This document shows, in pieces, positions 27,187 through 34,944 of a stretch of DNA of 64,000 nucleotides. The translations under genes were made by a program, and so were the position numbers. The notes beneath the pieces were generated by a model, which had not been told where the DNA came from, ran no database searches, and saw only the letters and a list, made by a program, of their open reading frames with translations. The stretch is from Fodinibius sediminis (GTDB lineage Bacteria; Bacteroidota; Rhodothermia; Balneolales; Balneolaceae): assembly GCF_900182555.1 (NCBI RefSeq), contig NZ_FXTH01000015.1, positions 28,271-92,270 of the forward strand, read 5' to 3'. The stretch's first letter is position 1. Each line of letters begins with the position of its first letter.

Positions 27187-27765
27187 ATGAATAAAAAATC
27201 CTTTCAATTTACCATTGAGCCATGGTCGGTAGAGCATGAAAATAAGGAATATCAGACACCAATATTCAATCTTTTGCAGCGAAAAATGGTACTGGAAGCT
27301 GCCGGGGAGTATAATGAGGGTGACTTCTACGTGCTGGAAGCTCCTGAATGGGTTAATGTGATCCCGGTGACGACGGATCAGCAGGTTGTGCTGGTCGAGC
27401 AATACCGATATGGGATAGAGCAGCCTACACTCGAGATTCCCGGCGGGTTGGTTGATCCCGGAGAAACCCCCGGGGAGACAGCGAAGCGCGAACTGGTGGA
27501 GGAGACGGGCTACCGCTCGGATTCGTGGAGCAGCCTGGGCAAAGTTAGCGCCAATCCCGCAATGATGAATAACTTTTCCCATGTTTTTCTGGCCGAAGGC
27601 TGCAGGTACGAAAAAAAGCAGAATACCGACCAGCACGAGCGCATACATGTCCACCTGCTTCCGATCGACACCTTCCTGGATTATGTAGCCGACGGTACGA
27701 TTCATCACAGCATCGTGGTGGCTGCCGCCGCCAAATATTTGCTGTATAAAGGAAGGTACAGCTAA
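27187..27765 (+). CDS. NUDIX hydrolase (ADP-ribose pyrophosphatase-like)
   Basis: 192 residues with a complete NUDIX box starting GGLVDPGETPGETAKRELVE and ending EETG. The preceding QQVVLVEQYRYGIEQPTLEIP is typical of the ADP-sugar/ADP-ribose pyrophosphatase branch, whose product would be AMP plus ribose-5-phosphate. Its ATG is 13 bases from the AMP nucleosidase ATG on the other strand. Substrate assignment is an inference from that branch only. Confidence 0.85.
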   Translation: MNKKSFQFTIEPWSVEHENKEYQTPIFNLLQRKMVLEAAGEYNEGDFYVLEAPEWVNVIPVTTDQQVVLVEQYRYGIEQPTLEIPGGLVDPGETPGETAKRELVEETGYRSDSWSSLGKVSANPAMMNNFSHVFLAEGCRYEKKQNTDQHERIHVHLLPIDTFLDYVADGTIHHSIVVAAAAKYLLYKGRYS

Positions 27766-28022
27766 TTTCGGATGGAGAGCTATTTCCGCCGCCGGGAGGG
27801 GCATGGGTGATCATTTTCCCCTTATGCCGGCCTATGATGGGGCTGTCCGGCTTCTGGGCTTCATCGAATCTTCAACTTGGCACCGTACCTTTGCTTCATC
27901 AAAGAATAATTGCAGTATCAGGGGAATCCCGTTATTATACAACGGCCGTAAAACAGCCTGGCACAAGTCCAAGATTTCCGGTTCAGATATTTGCCAAATA
28001 ACCAATCCAAAACAGGTGTAAC

Positions 28023-28496
28023 ATGATAGAAGTCGGAGCCAAGATTAATACGGATTTTGCGATTGATATCGTTAAAAAGGGGGAAGAGCAAACGGTCATC
28101 TTCGACGAACTGCTTGACCGGCCAACCATTGTTTCGGTCTATATGCGAAATAATACTTCGGGCTGTGACAAACAGAACAAGAGTCTGGCCGCCGAGGCCG
28201 ACTGGTTTGATGAGCAGGGCTACAACCTGGTAGCAATAAGCAAGGATACCTGCGGCTCGCACAAGAACTATGCAGAAAAGCTGGGCATCAACTATGTACT
28301 GGCTTCTGATCCCGAGTATAAGTTTGCCGAAGCCACCGACTCCATTGTGGAAAAAAATATGTTTGGCAATACGTACGAAGCTCCGACCCGGTCGGCCTAC
28401 CTCATTGATACCGATGGGACGGTCAGGGCCGTTATAGAAAAAGTAAATACTAAAGATCATGCCGGAGAGTTAAAGGATATGATCAAGAATTTGTAG
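28023..28496 (+). CDS. peroxiredoxin, BCP/AhpC-TSA family with altered motif
   Basis: 157 residues, thioredoxin-fold thiol peroxidase. The peroxidatic Cys is C48 in NNTSGCDKQ; the usual PxxxT proline is replaced (YMRNNTSGC), and a second Cys C77 in KDTCGSHKNYAEK may be the resolving residue (atypical 2-Cys, as in many BCP). The rest (YEAPTRSAYLIDTDGTV) matches the family. It reduces hydroperoxides using thioredoxin in relatives. topA starts 12 bases downstream. Confidence 0.8.
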   Translation: MIEVGAKINTDFAIDIVKKGEEQTVIFDELLDRPTIVSVYMRNNTSGCDKQNKSLAAEADWFDEQGYNLVAISKDTCGSHKNYAEKLGINYVLASDPEYKFAEATDSIVEKNMFGNTYEAPTRSAYLIDTDGTVRAVIEKVNTKDHAGELKDMIKNL

Positions 28497-28508
28497 AAAA
28501 AGTATTAT

Positions 28509-31058
28509 ATGAAGTCTCTTGTAATTGTAGAGTCACCTACTAAAATTAAAACGCTCAAAAAGTATTTGCCGGGCGACTATGTCATTGATTCGTCGATGGG
28601 ACATATCCGTGATCTCCCGGCCAATGCCAAGGAGATCCCCAAGAAATTCAAGGGGAAGGACTGGGCAAACCTGGGGGTGAATACGGAGGAGGATTTTGAG
28701 CCCCTGTATGTGATTCCATCCAGTAAAAAGAAAGTGGTTAAGCGCCTGAAAAAAGAGCTGAAGGATGCTGATGAACTTATCCTGGCGACGGATGAAGATC
28801 GCGAGGGTGAAGCTATCTCCTGGCATCTGACGGAGATTCTGAAACCAAAGGTGCCGGTTAAGCGAATGGTGTTTCGTGAGATTACCAAGGAAGCCATACA
28901 GGAAGCCCTGAATCATTTTCGGGATATCGATCTTAACCTGGTCAATGCCCAGGAGGCGCGCCGGATTATCGACCGCCTGGCCGGTTATACCATTTCTCCC
29001 CTCCTCTGGAAAAAGATTGCTCCTGGCCTATCGGCTGGACGCGTGCAGTCGGTGGCTGTACGATTCCTGGTGGAGCGCGAACGGGAGCGCATGAAGTTCC
29101 GCTCGGCCCGCTACTGGGATTTGAAGGCCCGTCTCCATAAAACAGGCCAGGAAACAATTTTTGAAGCTGACCTGACGCACCTGGATGGCAAACGACTGGC
29201 TTCCGGCAAGGATTTTGATGAAAATACCGGAAAGCTCAAAAAGCCTGAAAAGGTTGTCCTGCTGGATGATGAGTCGGCCGCTGAGCTCCGTGATGACCTG
29301 GACAAGGCGCAGTGGAAGGTTTCAGAAGTCAAGAAAAACCGTAAGAAGCGGAACCCTTCGCCCGCTTTTATTACGTCAACGCTGCAGCAGGAGGCAAACC
29401 GGAAATTGAATTTTTCGGCCAAGCAGACTATGGGCGTCGCTCAGAAGCTCTATGAAAATGGGTATATCACCTACATGCGTACCGACTCTGCACGCTTGTC
29501 CGGCCAGGCCATTAATGCAGCGCGCAATGCGGTGAAACAGGAGTACGGGGATGAGTACCTTTTTGAACGCGTTCGAAATTACGGCGGCGGCTCCAAAGGG
29601 GCCCAGGAAGCACATGAGGCTATCCGGCCGGCCGGCAGCAGTTTCCGAAAGCCTGAGAAGACGGGTCTTCGGGGCGCTCAGTTTAAACTTTATGATCTTA
29701 TCTGGAAACGCACGATTGCGACCCAGATGGCCCGGGCAGAGCTCGAGTTTACCAATGTCACCATCGAAGCTAAAGCGGATGGGAAGGTTGCTGAATTCAG
29801 AACCAGCGGGAAGAAGATTATATTTCCGGGTTTCTTCCGCGCTTATGTGGAGGGCAGTGATGATCCGGATGCGGCCCTGGAGAACCAGGAGAAATTTCTG
29901 CCTGTATTAAGTGAAGGGGAAGAAGTGAGCGAGGAAGGCATAGAGCCGATATCGCACGAGACCAAGCCCCCGGCCCGCTACACCGAGGCCACGCTCGTTA
30001 AAGAATTGGAAAAACGGGGCGTGGGTCGTCCGAGTACGTATGCCTCTATTATCAGTACCGTTCAGAACCGCGGTTACGTGGAAGCTGACGGGAAAACCCT
30101 GGTGCCCACCTTCACCGCCTTTGCTGTTACCGAGCTGCTCGAAAAGAACCTGCATGATGTGGTAGACAGTGATTTTACATCCGAAATGGAGTCCAGGCTG
30201 GATGAAATTGCCCGCGGCAAGCTGGATACGAATCAGTACCTGGACACCTATTACAATGGGAAACAGGGACTCAAGGCGAAGGTTGATGAGCAGGAAGACA
30301 AGATTAATCCCCGGGAGGCTCGTCATCTCGATCTGCCGCTGCCCAATTTGAACGGTATCAAGGTTTTTGTGGGCCGATATGGTCCCTACATCAAGACGGA
30401 GAAAGACGACGAGGAAATTACGACCTCCATCCCCGAGAGCTGGAAACCCAGCGACATTACTGTTGAAAAGCTGGAGGAATTGATCAAGACGGAGGAAGAG
30501 GGGCCGAAGTCCATCGGTAAACATCCTGAAACGGACGAGCCGGTGTATGTGCTCAACGGCCGCTACGGTCCTTATGTCCAGGTTGGCGAAGTCACCGACG
30601 ACAACAAGAAACCGCAGCGCGCTTCACTGCTCAAAGGCATGAAGCCCGAGGATGTAGACCTGGAGCTGGCCCTTCGGCTGCTGGAGCTGCCCCGTCCGCT
30701 GGGCAAGCATCCCGAAACCGGCAAGGTGATCAAGGCCGGGGTTGGGCGTTATGGTCCGTTTGTGGTGCACGACGGCAATTTTGCTTCGCTCAGGCGCAGT
30801 GATCATGTGCTGGATGTTGAGCTGGACCGGGCCGTGGAACTGTTGGAAAACAAGAAGAAGAAAAAATCCAAAAGCAGTTCGGTTATCAAGGAGCTGGGCA
30901 AGCACCCGGACAACGGGAAAAAGGTTCGGGTAATGGACGGCCGCTACGGCCCGTATATCAAATACGGTAAAAAGAACATCAGCTTGCCGGATGACTTCGA
31001 CCCGGAGGATGTGTCGATGGATATTGCAGTGCAGCTGATCGAGGAAAAGGGTAAATAA
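28509..31058 (+). CDS. topA: DNA topoisomerase I, repeat C-terminus
   Basis: Type IA topoisomerase relaxing negative supercoils. 849 residues: Toprim domain (VIVESPTKIKTLKKYL at start, ATDEDREGEAI acidic motif near residue 96), the catalytic core with active-site Tyr322 in YITYMRTDS, and no zinc ribbons at the end. Instead there are four short repeats of the RYGPY type (at about residues 622, 682, 746 and 813: VGRYGPYIK, NGRYGPYVQ, VGRYGPFVV, DGRYGPYIK) typical of non-zinc C-termini. An acidic linker separates them. Twelve bases after the peroxiredoxin. Confidence 0.95.
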   Translation: MKSLVIVESPTKIKTLKKYLPGDYVIDSSMGHIRDLPANAKEIPKKFKGKDWANLGVNTEEDFEPLYVIPSSKKKVVKRLKKELKDADELILATDEDREGEAISWHLTEILKPKVPVKRMVFREITKEAIQEALNHFRDIDLNLVNAQEARRIIDRLAGYTISPLLWKKIAPGLSAGRVQSVAVRFLVERERERMKFRSARYWDLKARLHKTGQETIFEADLTHLDGKRLASGKDFDENTGKLKKPEKVVLLDDESAAELRDDLDKAQWKVSEVKKNRKKRNPSPAFITSTLQQEANRKLNFSAKQTMGVAQKLYENGYITYMRTDSARLSGQAINAARNAVKQEYGDEYLFERVRNYGGGSKGAQEAHEAIRPAGSSFRKPEKTGLRGAQFKLYDLIWKRTIATQMARAELEFTNVTIEAKADGKVAEFRTSGKKIIFPGFFRAYVEGSDDPDAALENQEKFLPVLSEGEEVSEEGIEPISHETKPPARYTEATLVKELEKRGVGRPSTYASIISTVQNRGYVEADGKTLVPTFTAFAVTELLEKNLHDVVDSDFTSEMESRLDEIARGKLDTNQYLDTYYNGKQGLKAKVDEQEDKINPREARHLDLPLPNLNGIKVFVGRYGPYIKTEKDDEEITTSIPESWKPSDITVEKLEELIKTEEEGPKSIGKHPETDEPVYVLNGRYGPYVQVGEVTDDNKKPQRASLLKGMKPEDVDLELALRLLELPRPLGKHPETGKVIKAGVGRYGPFVVHDGNFASLRRSDHVLDVELDRAVELLENKKKKKSKSSSVIKELGKHPDNGKKVRVMDGRYGPYIKYGKKNISLPDDFDPEDVSMDIAVQLIEEKGK

Positions 31059-31061
31059 CCG

Positions 31062-31099
31062 GGCGGCAGCGGAGAATGTTTTCGGCCGCCTGCTAAATT
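31062..31099 (+). terminator. possible topA terminator
   Basis: Stem GGCGGC (31062-31067) / GCCGCC (31085-31090) with a 17-base loop, then TGCTAAATTTTT. The short stem and long loop make it weak. Confidence 0.4.
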
Positions 31100-31141
31100 T
31101 TTACATGACAATGATCTGTTAGTTTTCTAATTTGGGGAGTC

Positions 31142-31711
31142 ATGAAAAAAACGTCTGAACATTATTTCCAATATCCGGGCAATCTGCATGAGATCGACCT
31201 GGCTACGCTGGTTTCAATGTATCGTGACCGGGGTATTCCCAAAAAGGCGAAACCGGGCGAATATTTTGCCTGCGCCGCCACTGGAAATCTTATCAAGGGC
31301 GGCAAATGGTGGTTTGGACAGTATTACGACCAGAAGGCGTGGGACCGGACCCTGACCAAGGGGTGCGAAGGATACCCGCTTACGGAAGTGGAGATGAATA
31401 TCCTGGGCATGGCCTATGCATCTGAGGGCGAAGCACCACAACGCAGCTATGTGGAGCAGAATGCAGGTGTCATTAACAAGCTCTCCTATATGATCGTGAA
31501 TGATTTGAAGGAGTTTGGTTTTCTCTCCATCGACGACCAGAAAAGACTGCTCATTACTCCGCGGGGGGAGAAAGCGCTGCAGGGTATTGCCAAGCGCATC
31601 TACGGGAAAAAATTCCACCCCGATATGCTGAAAATAAACCAGGAGGACGTTGTCCAGCCTGTTATGGAGCGAGCCCAGAAAGAAGACAGCGAGCAGGCCA
31701 GCCTGTTTTAA
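31142..31711 (+). CDS. hypothetical protein with winged-helix-like C-terminus
   Basis: 189 residues, not recognised. The N-terminal half has many Trp, Tyr and Cys residues (FACAATGNLIKGGKWWFGQY), and the C-terminal half has a DLKEFGFLSIDDQKRLLITP followed by RGEKAL, resembling a small winged-helix wing, but this is only a fold suggestion. The start follows a GGGGAG at 31134-31139. It is 84 bases after topA in the same direction. No signal peptide or membrane segment. Confidence 0.65.
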   Translation: MKKTSEHYFQYPGNLHEIDLATLVSMYRDRGIPKKAKPGEYFACAATGNLIKGGKWWFGQYYDQKAWDRTLTKGCEGYPLTEVEMNILGMAYASEGEAPQRSYVEQNAGVINKLSYMIVNDLKEFGFLSIDDQKRLLITPRGEKALQGIAKRIYGKKFHPDMLKINQEDVVQPVMERAQKEDSEQASLF

Positions 31712-31803
31712 CTTCAATTCTCCCAATCTGCCTGTCTTTATTTCTAGACAATATGGCCATGGCCAAGCCCCATTATTTTATCGGATTCCATCGGCATAAA
31801 AAA

Positions 31804-31830
31804 GCCCCGCAAGGCCGGCGACTGCGGGGC
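31804..31830 (-). terminator. terminator of the M1 peptidase gene
   Basis: Perfect stem GCCCCGCA / TGCGGGGC with an inner AGGCCGGCG loop; on the minus strand it is followed by a T-run, so it ends the peptidase transcript, 50 bases after its stop codon. Confidence 0.85.
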
Positions 31831-31881
31831 AGTATTCTATCTGTGCTGTAGCTGAATGCGTTCAGTCCGGGCTGTTGCTTA

Positions 31882-33777
31882 TCAGGGCGTTCGCGTACTG
31901 TCCATGCGCTGGGCAGTGTCGATGATGTTGTTATCCCGGTCAATGTCGGCCAGCCGCATGCTGGGATCTATTTCAATACGCTTGATGGAAGAAGCAGGCT
32001 GCGAGATCTCCAGCGTATAGGTGGGATTGACCCAGGGCCAGTCGGAGGCGGTGGTCCGGGGGATGTCATTATGCTCTTTCTCCTTGGTTCCCCGCATGAT
32101 GCGAAGGGGAATATAGAAAAGCTCCTGCGAGCCATCCTTGTATTCGACTATCAGGTCGATGGGCATGGGTGTAAGACCGATGCGTTCCAGCGTCACATAG
32201 GTGGTGCTGGAGCCGCTGAGTACCGACTGAATGCCGTAGTCGATCGTCTTGGTTGTTTCAATAAAGTACTCGTAGTACCAGTCTAACACCATGTTGGATT
32301 CCTTCTCCATAACACGAAGGAAATCGCGTCCGTCGGGATGTTTGAATTTCCAGGTATTGAAATATCGGTTCATGCCGCGGTTGAAGGCCTCCGTACCCAC
32401 AATATAGCGCAGCTGGTTTAAGAAGACGGCCCCGGTCGAATAAGAGGCTACCCCGTAACCGGCGTTGGTCTCAAAATGATCGGCATGCGTATCCAGCGCC
32501 TCAAACCGTCCGCTTCGGTGCATCCTGTAGTAGGATCGGTAGGAGTTTTCATGTGGATGCTCGCTCTTGCCCTCATTGAACAGGTGATCCATGGTCAGGG
32601 ACGAGGTATAAGTCGTGAACCCTTCGTCCATCCAGGGGAAACGGCTTTCGTTGGTGCCCAGCACCCCGTAGTACCAGTTATGGATAAACTCATGCACGGT
32701 GACGCCTACAAGACTTCCGAGTGAGCGGTTGCCGGTAATCAGGGTGGCCATGGGATATTCCATGCCCCCGTCGCCCCCCTGGATGACCGTAAACTTGTCG
32801 TAGGGATACTTTCCAAAATTCCGGTTCATAAACTGGAAGGCTTTGACGGTATATTCGGGGAGCTGTTTCCAGTTTTCAAGCAGCTGCTGCTGCGAATAGC
32901 GCTCCGCATTTTCTGCAACGGGGTCCGTCTGATACAGGAAATGCAGCGTGGGGCCGTCTGGAACCTGGGCCGTGGTATGGGTAAAATCAGGATCGGCTCC
33001 CCACATAAAATCGTGTACCCGGTCGGCCTTCCAGTGCCAGGTGATTTTGTCGGAATCCGGGCGTTCATACTCTTCGGCATAGCCGTGGCCTATTTCATCG
33101 GCATTCTGCAGGCGGCCGGTGGCTCCCATGACGTAGGAGCTGTCGATGGAAATTTTCACATCAAAGCTGCCCCAGACTCCGTAGAATTCCCGCCCGATGT
33201 AGGGGTTGGGATGCCAGCCGTTTTCATCGTATTCCGAAATTTTGGGATACCACTGGCTCATGGAGAATTCCACGCCCTCCTTGTTGTCCCAGCCTGAGCG
33301 TCTGATCTGCCGGGGCACCTGGCTGTCAAAGGTCATTTCAAATGTAGCGGTTTCACCGGGCAAGATCGGGTCCTGCAGGGTTACTTCAAGAATAGTGCCG
33401 TCGACCATATAATCAAGGGCTTCCCCGTTACGGGTCAGGCTGTTGATGTGGTGATAGCCGATTTCATCCTGCGGCAGCTCTGAAATACGGCTGCCCACCC
33501 GGCTGTCGGGGTCCTCAATGGACCGCGAGCGTACATCCATCATACTCCCGGGCTGAAAGGCATTGAAATACAGGTGGTAGAAAACCCGGTTGAGCGTGTC
33601 GGGTGAATGGTTGGTGTAGACCGCTTTTTGGGTGCCGCTGAATTGATGACTGGCCGCATCGACGTCGATTTCCATTTCGTAGTCGACCTCCTGCTGCCAG
33701 TAGCCGTTTTGCTGGCCTGACGCGGTCGTGAAAAGGGATAGAAAGAGGATGCCGAGAAGGGTAGCTTTGATTTTCAT
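31882..33777 (-). CDS. secreted M1 family metallopeptidase
   Basis: 631 residues with a signal peptide (LLGILFLSLFTTASG) and the gluzincin motif HEFIH followed by 18 residues and E in WMDEGFT (about residues 357-381). The GGMEYP exopeptidase motif lies upstream (about 333-338), so it should remove N-terminal residues from peptides in the periplasm or outside. The C-terminal helical domain usual in larger M1 enzymes is short. It stands at the tail of the minus-strand repair/replication group but is probably its own transcript. Confidence 0.9.
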   Translation of the reverse strand: MKIKATLLGILFLSLFTTASGQQNGYWQQEVDYEMEIDVDAASHQFSGTQKAVYTNHSPDTLNRVFYHLYFNAFQPGSMMDVRSRSIEDPDSRVGSRISELPQDEIGYHHINSLTRNGEALDYMVDGTILEVTLQDPILPGETATFEMTFDSQVPRQIRRSGWDNKEGVEFSMSQWYPKISEYDENGWHPNPYIGREFYGVWGSFDVKISIDSSYVMGATGRLQNADEIGHGYAEEYERPDSDKITWHWKADRVHDFMWGADPDFTHTTAQVPDGPTLHFLYQTDPVAENAERYSQQQLLENWKQLPEYTVKAFQFMNRNFGKYPYDKFTVIQGGDGGMEYPMATLITGNRSLGSLVGVTVHEFIHNWYYGVLGTNESRFPWMDEGFTTYTSSLTMDHLFNEGKSEHPHENSYRSYYRMHRSGRFEALDTHADHFETNAGYGVASYSTGAVFLNQLRYIVGTEAFNRGMNRYFNTWKFKHPDGRDFLRVMEKESNMVLDWYYEYFIETTKTIDYGIQSVLSGSSTTYVTLERIGLTPMPIDLIVEYKDGSQELFYIPLRIMRGTKEKEHNDIPRTTASDWPWVNPTYTLEISQPASSIKRIEIDPSMRLADIDRDNNIIDTAQRMDSTRTP

Positions 33778-33865
33778 ACCTTGTGATTTAATTAAAAATT
33801 GCTGTTGCGTATCGGGATGGGAATGAAGTTATAGCCGAATGCCAGCGAGCCCAGGTCGATGGTTC

Positions 33866-34474
33866 TCAGAAGGTATTGCGGCTTGCAAAAGCCCGGCTGA
33901 GCGTGGCTTCGTCGATGAACTCGAGTTCCGTTCCCATGGGGATGCCGTAGGCAATGCGGGTGACGGTGATGTTATCAAATGGGTTGAGCAGCTTATTGAT
34001 ATAATAAGCCGTTGCCTCTCCCTCGGAATCCGGGTTGAGTGCCAGGATGACCTCGTCGACCGACTCTTCTGGATCGTTGACCCGCTGCATCAGCTGTTTG
34101 ATGCGTACGTCATCGGGGCCGATGTTATCCAGGGGTGAAATGACTCCGCCCAGTACATGGTAGCGTCCACGGAACTCGTTGGTTTTCTCAATAAGGAAGA
34201 CATCCTGCGACTCTTCAACCACGCAAATTTGTCCCGTCTCGCGCTTGATATCGCTGCAGATCGAGCATGGGTCACCATCGCTGATAACCCCGCAGGCTTC
34301 GCACCGCGTGATGGACTGTTTAAGGGCCACGAGGGCATCAGCGAGCGTTACCACTGATTCTTCATTCTGTTTGAGCAGGTAGAGGGCAATGCGCCGTGCT
34401 GATTTACGTCCCGTCCCGGGGAGTTTGGCCAGCTGCTCTATGGCCTGTTCAAGTATCTCGGAAGTTCCTTTCAT
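33866..34474 (-). CDS. recR: recombination mediator RecR
   Basis: 202 residues; assists RecF/RecO loading of RecA at gaps. Features: helix-hairpin-helix LPGTGRKSARRIALYLL at residues 15-35, a four-cysteine zinc finger CEACGV...CSIC (about 56-72), and a Toprim domain (CVVEESQDVFLIE to EVILALNPDSEGEAT). It lies 59 bases after ybaB and completes the conserved dnaX-ybaB-recR order. Confidence 0.95.
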   Translation of the reverse strand: MKGTSEILEQAIEQLAKLPGTGRKSARRIALYLLKQNEESVVTLADALVALKQSITRCEACGVISDGDPCSICSDIKRETGQICVVEESQDVFLIEKTNEFRGRYHVLGGVISPLDNIGPDDVRIKQLMQRVNDPEESVDEVILALNPDSEGEATAYYINKLLNPFDNITVTRIAYGIPMGTELEFIDEATLSRAFASRNTF

Positions 34475-34533
34475 ATTGTTGATCGTCGATTAACAGTCAT
34501 TCATAGTGCCTGCCCAATGGCTGTTAACGAAAG

Positions 34534-34875
34534 TTACAGGCCCAGTTTGCTCAGGTCCATGCCGGGAATGCCGCCGCCGGGCATCATGTCTTTATAGGTT
34601 TCCTGCATGCGCTGCTGGGCCGCCTCTTCGGCTTTGTCCAGTGCCTTGTTGACGCCGGCGACCACCAGGTCTTCCAGCATTTCGGCATCCTCGGGATCGA
34701 TCACATCCTTGTCGAGCTCAATGCCCAGGATTTTGCGTTCGCCATTGGCTTTGACCTTTACCATGCCGCCGCCGGCTTCAGCCTCGACTTCCAGCTTGGC
34801 AAGTTCCTGTTTCGCCTCTTCTACTTTGGATTGCAGTTCGGAAAATTTCCCGAACATATCTGCCATGTTATTCAT
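34534..34875 (-). CDS. ybaB: YbaB/EbfC family nucleoid-associated protein
   Basis: 113-residue dimeric DNA-binding protein. The family pattern is clear: FSELQSKVEEAKQELAKLEVE (N-terminal helix), VKVKANGERKILGIELDKDV, DPEDAEMLEDLVVAGVNKAL. A glycine/methionine-rich tail (MMPGGGIPGMDL) is typical. Between dnaX and recR as in most bacteria, 69 bases after dnaX. Confidence 0.93.
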   Translation of the reverse strand: MNNMADMFGKFSELQSKVEEAKQELAKLEVEAEAGGGMVKVKANGERKILGIELDKDVIDPEDAEMLEDLVVAGVNKALDKAEEAAQQRMQETYKDMMPGGGIPGMDLSKLGL

Positions 34876-34944
34876 AATGGGATATCTTTTAAGTTTAGAT
34901 TCGTGTAGTTAAAACGGAAAGCAAGCTCCGTTCATTCTGTGTCG

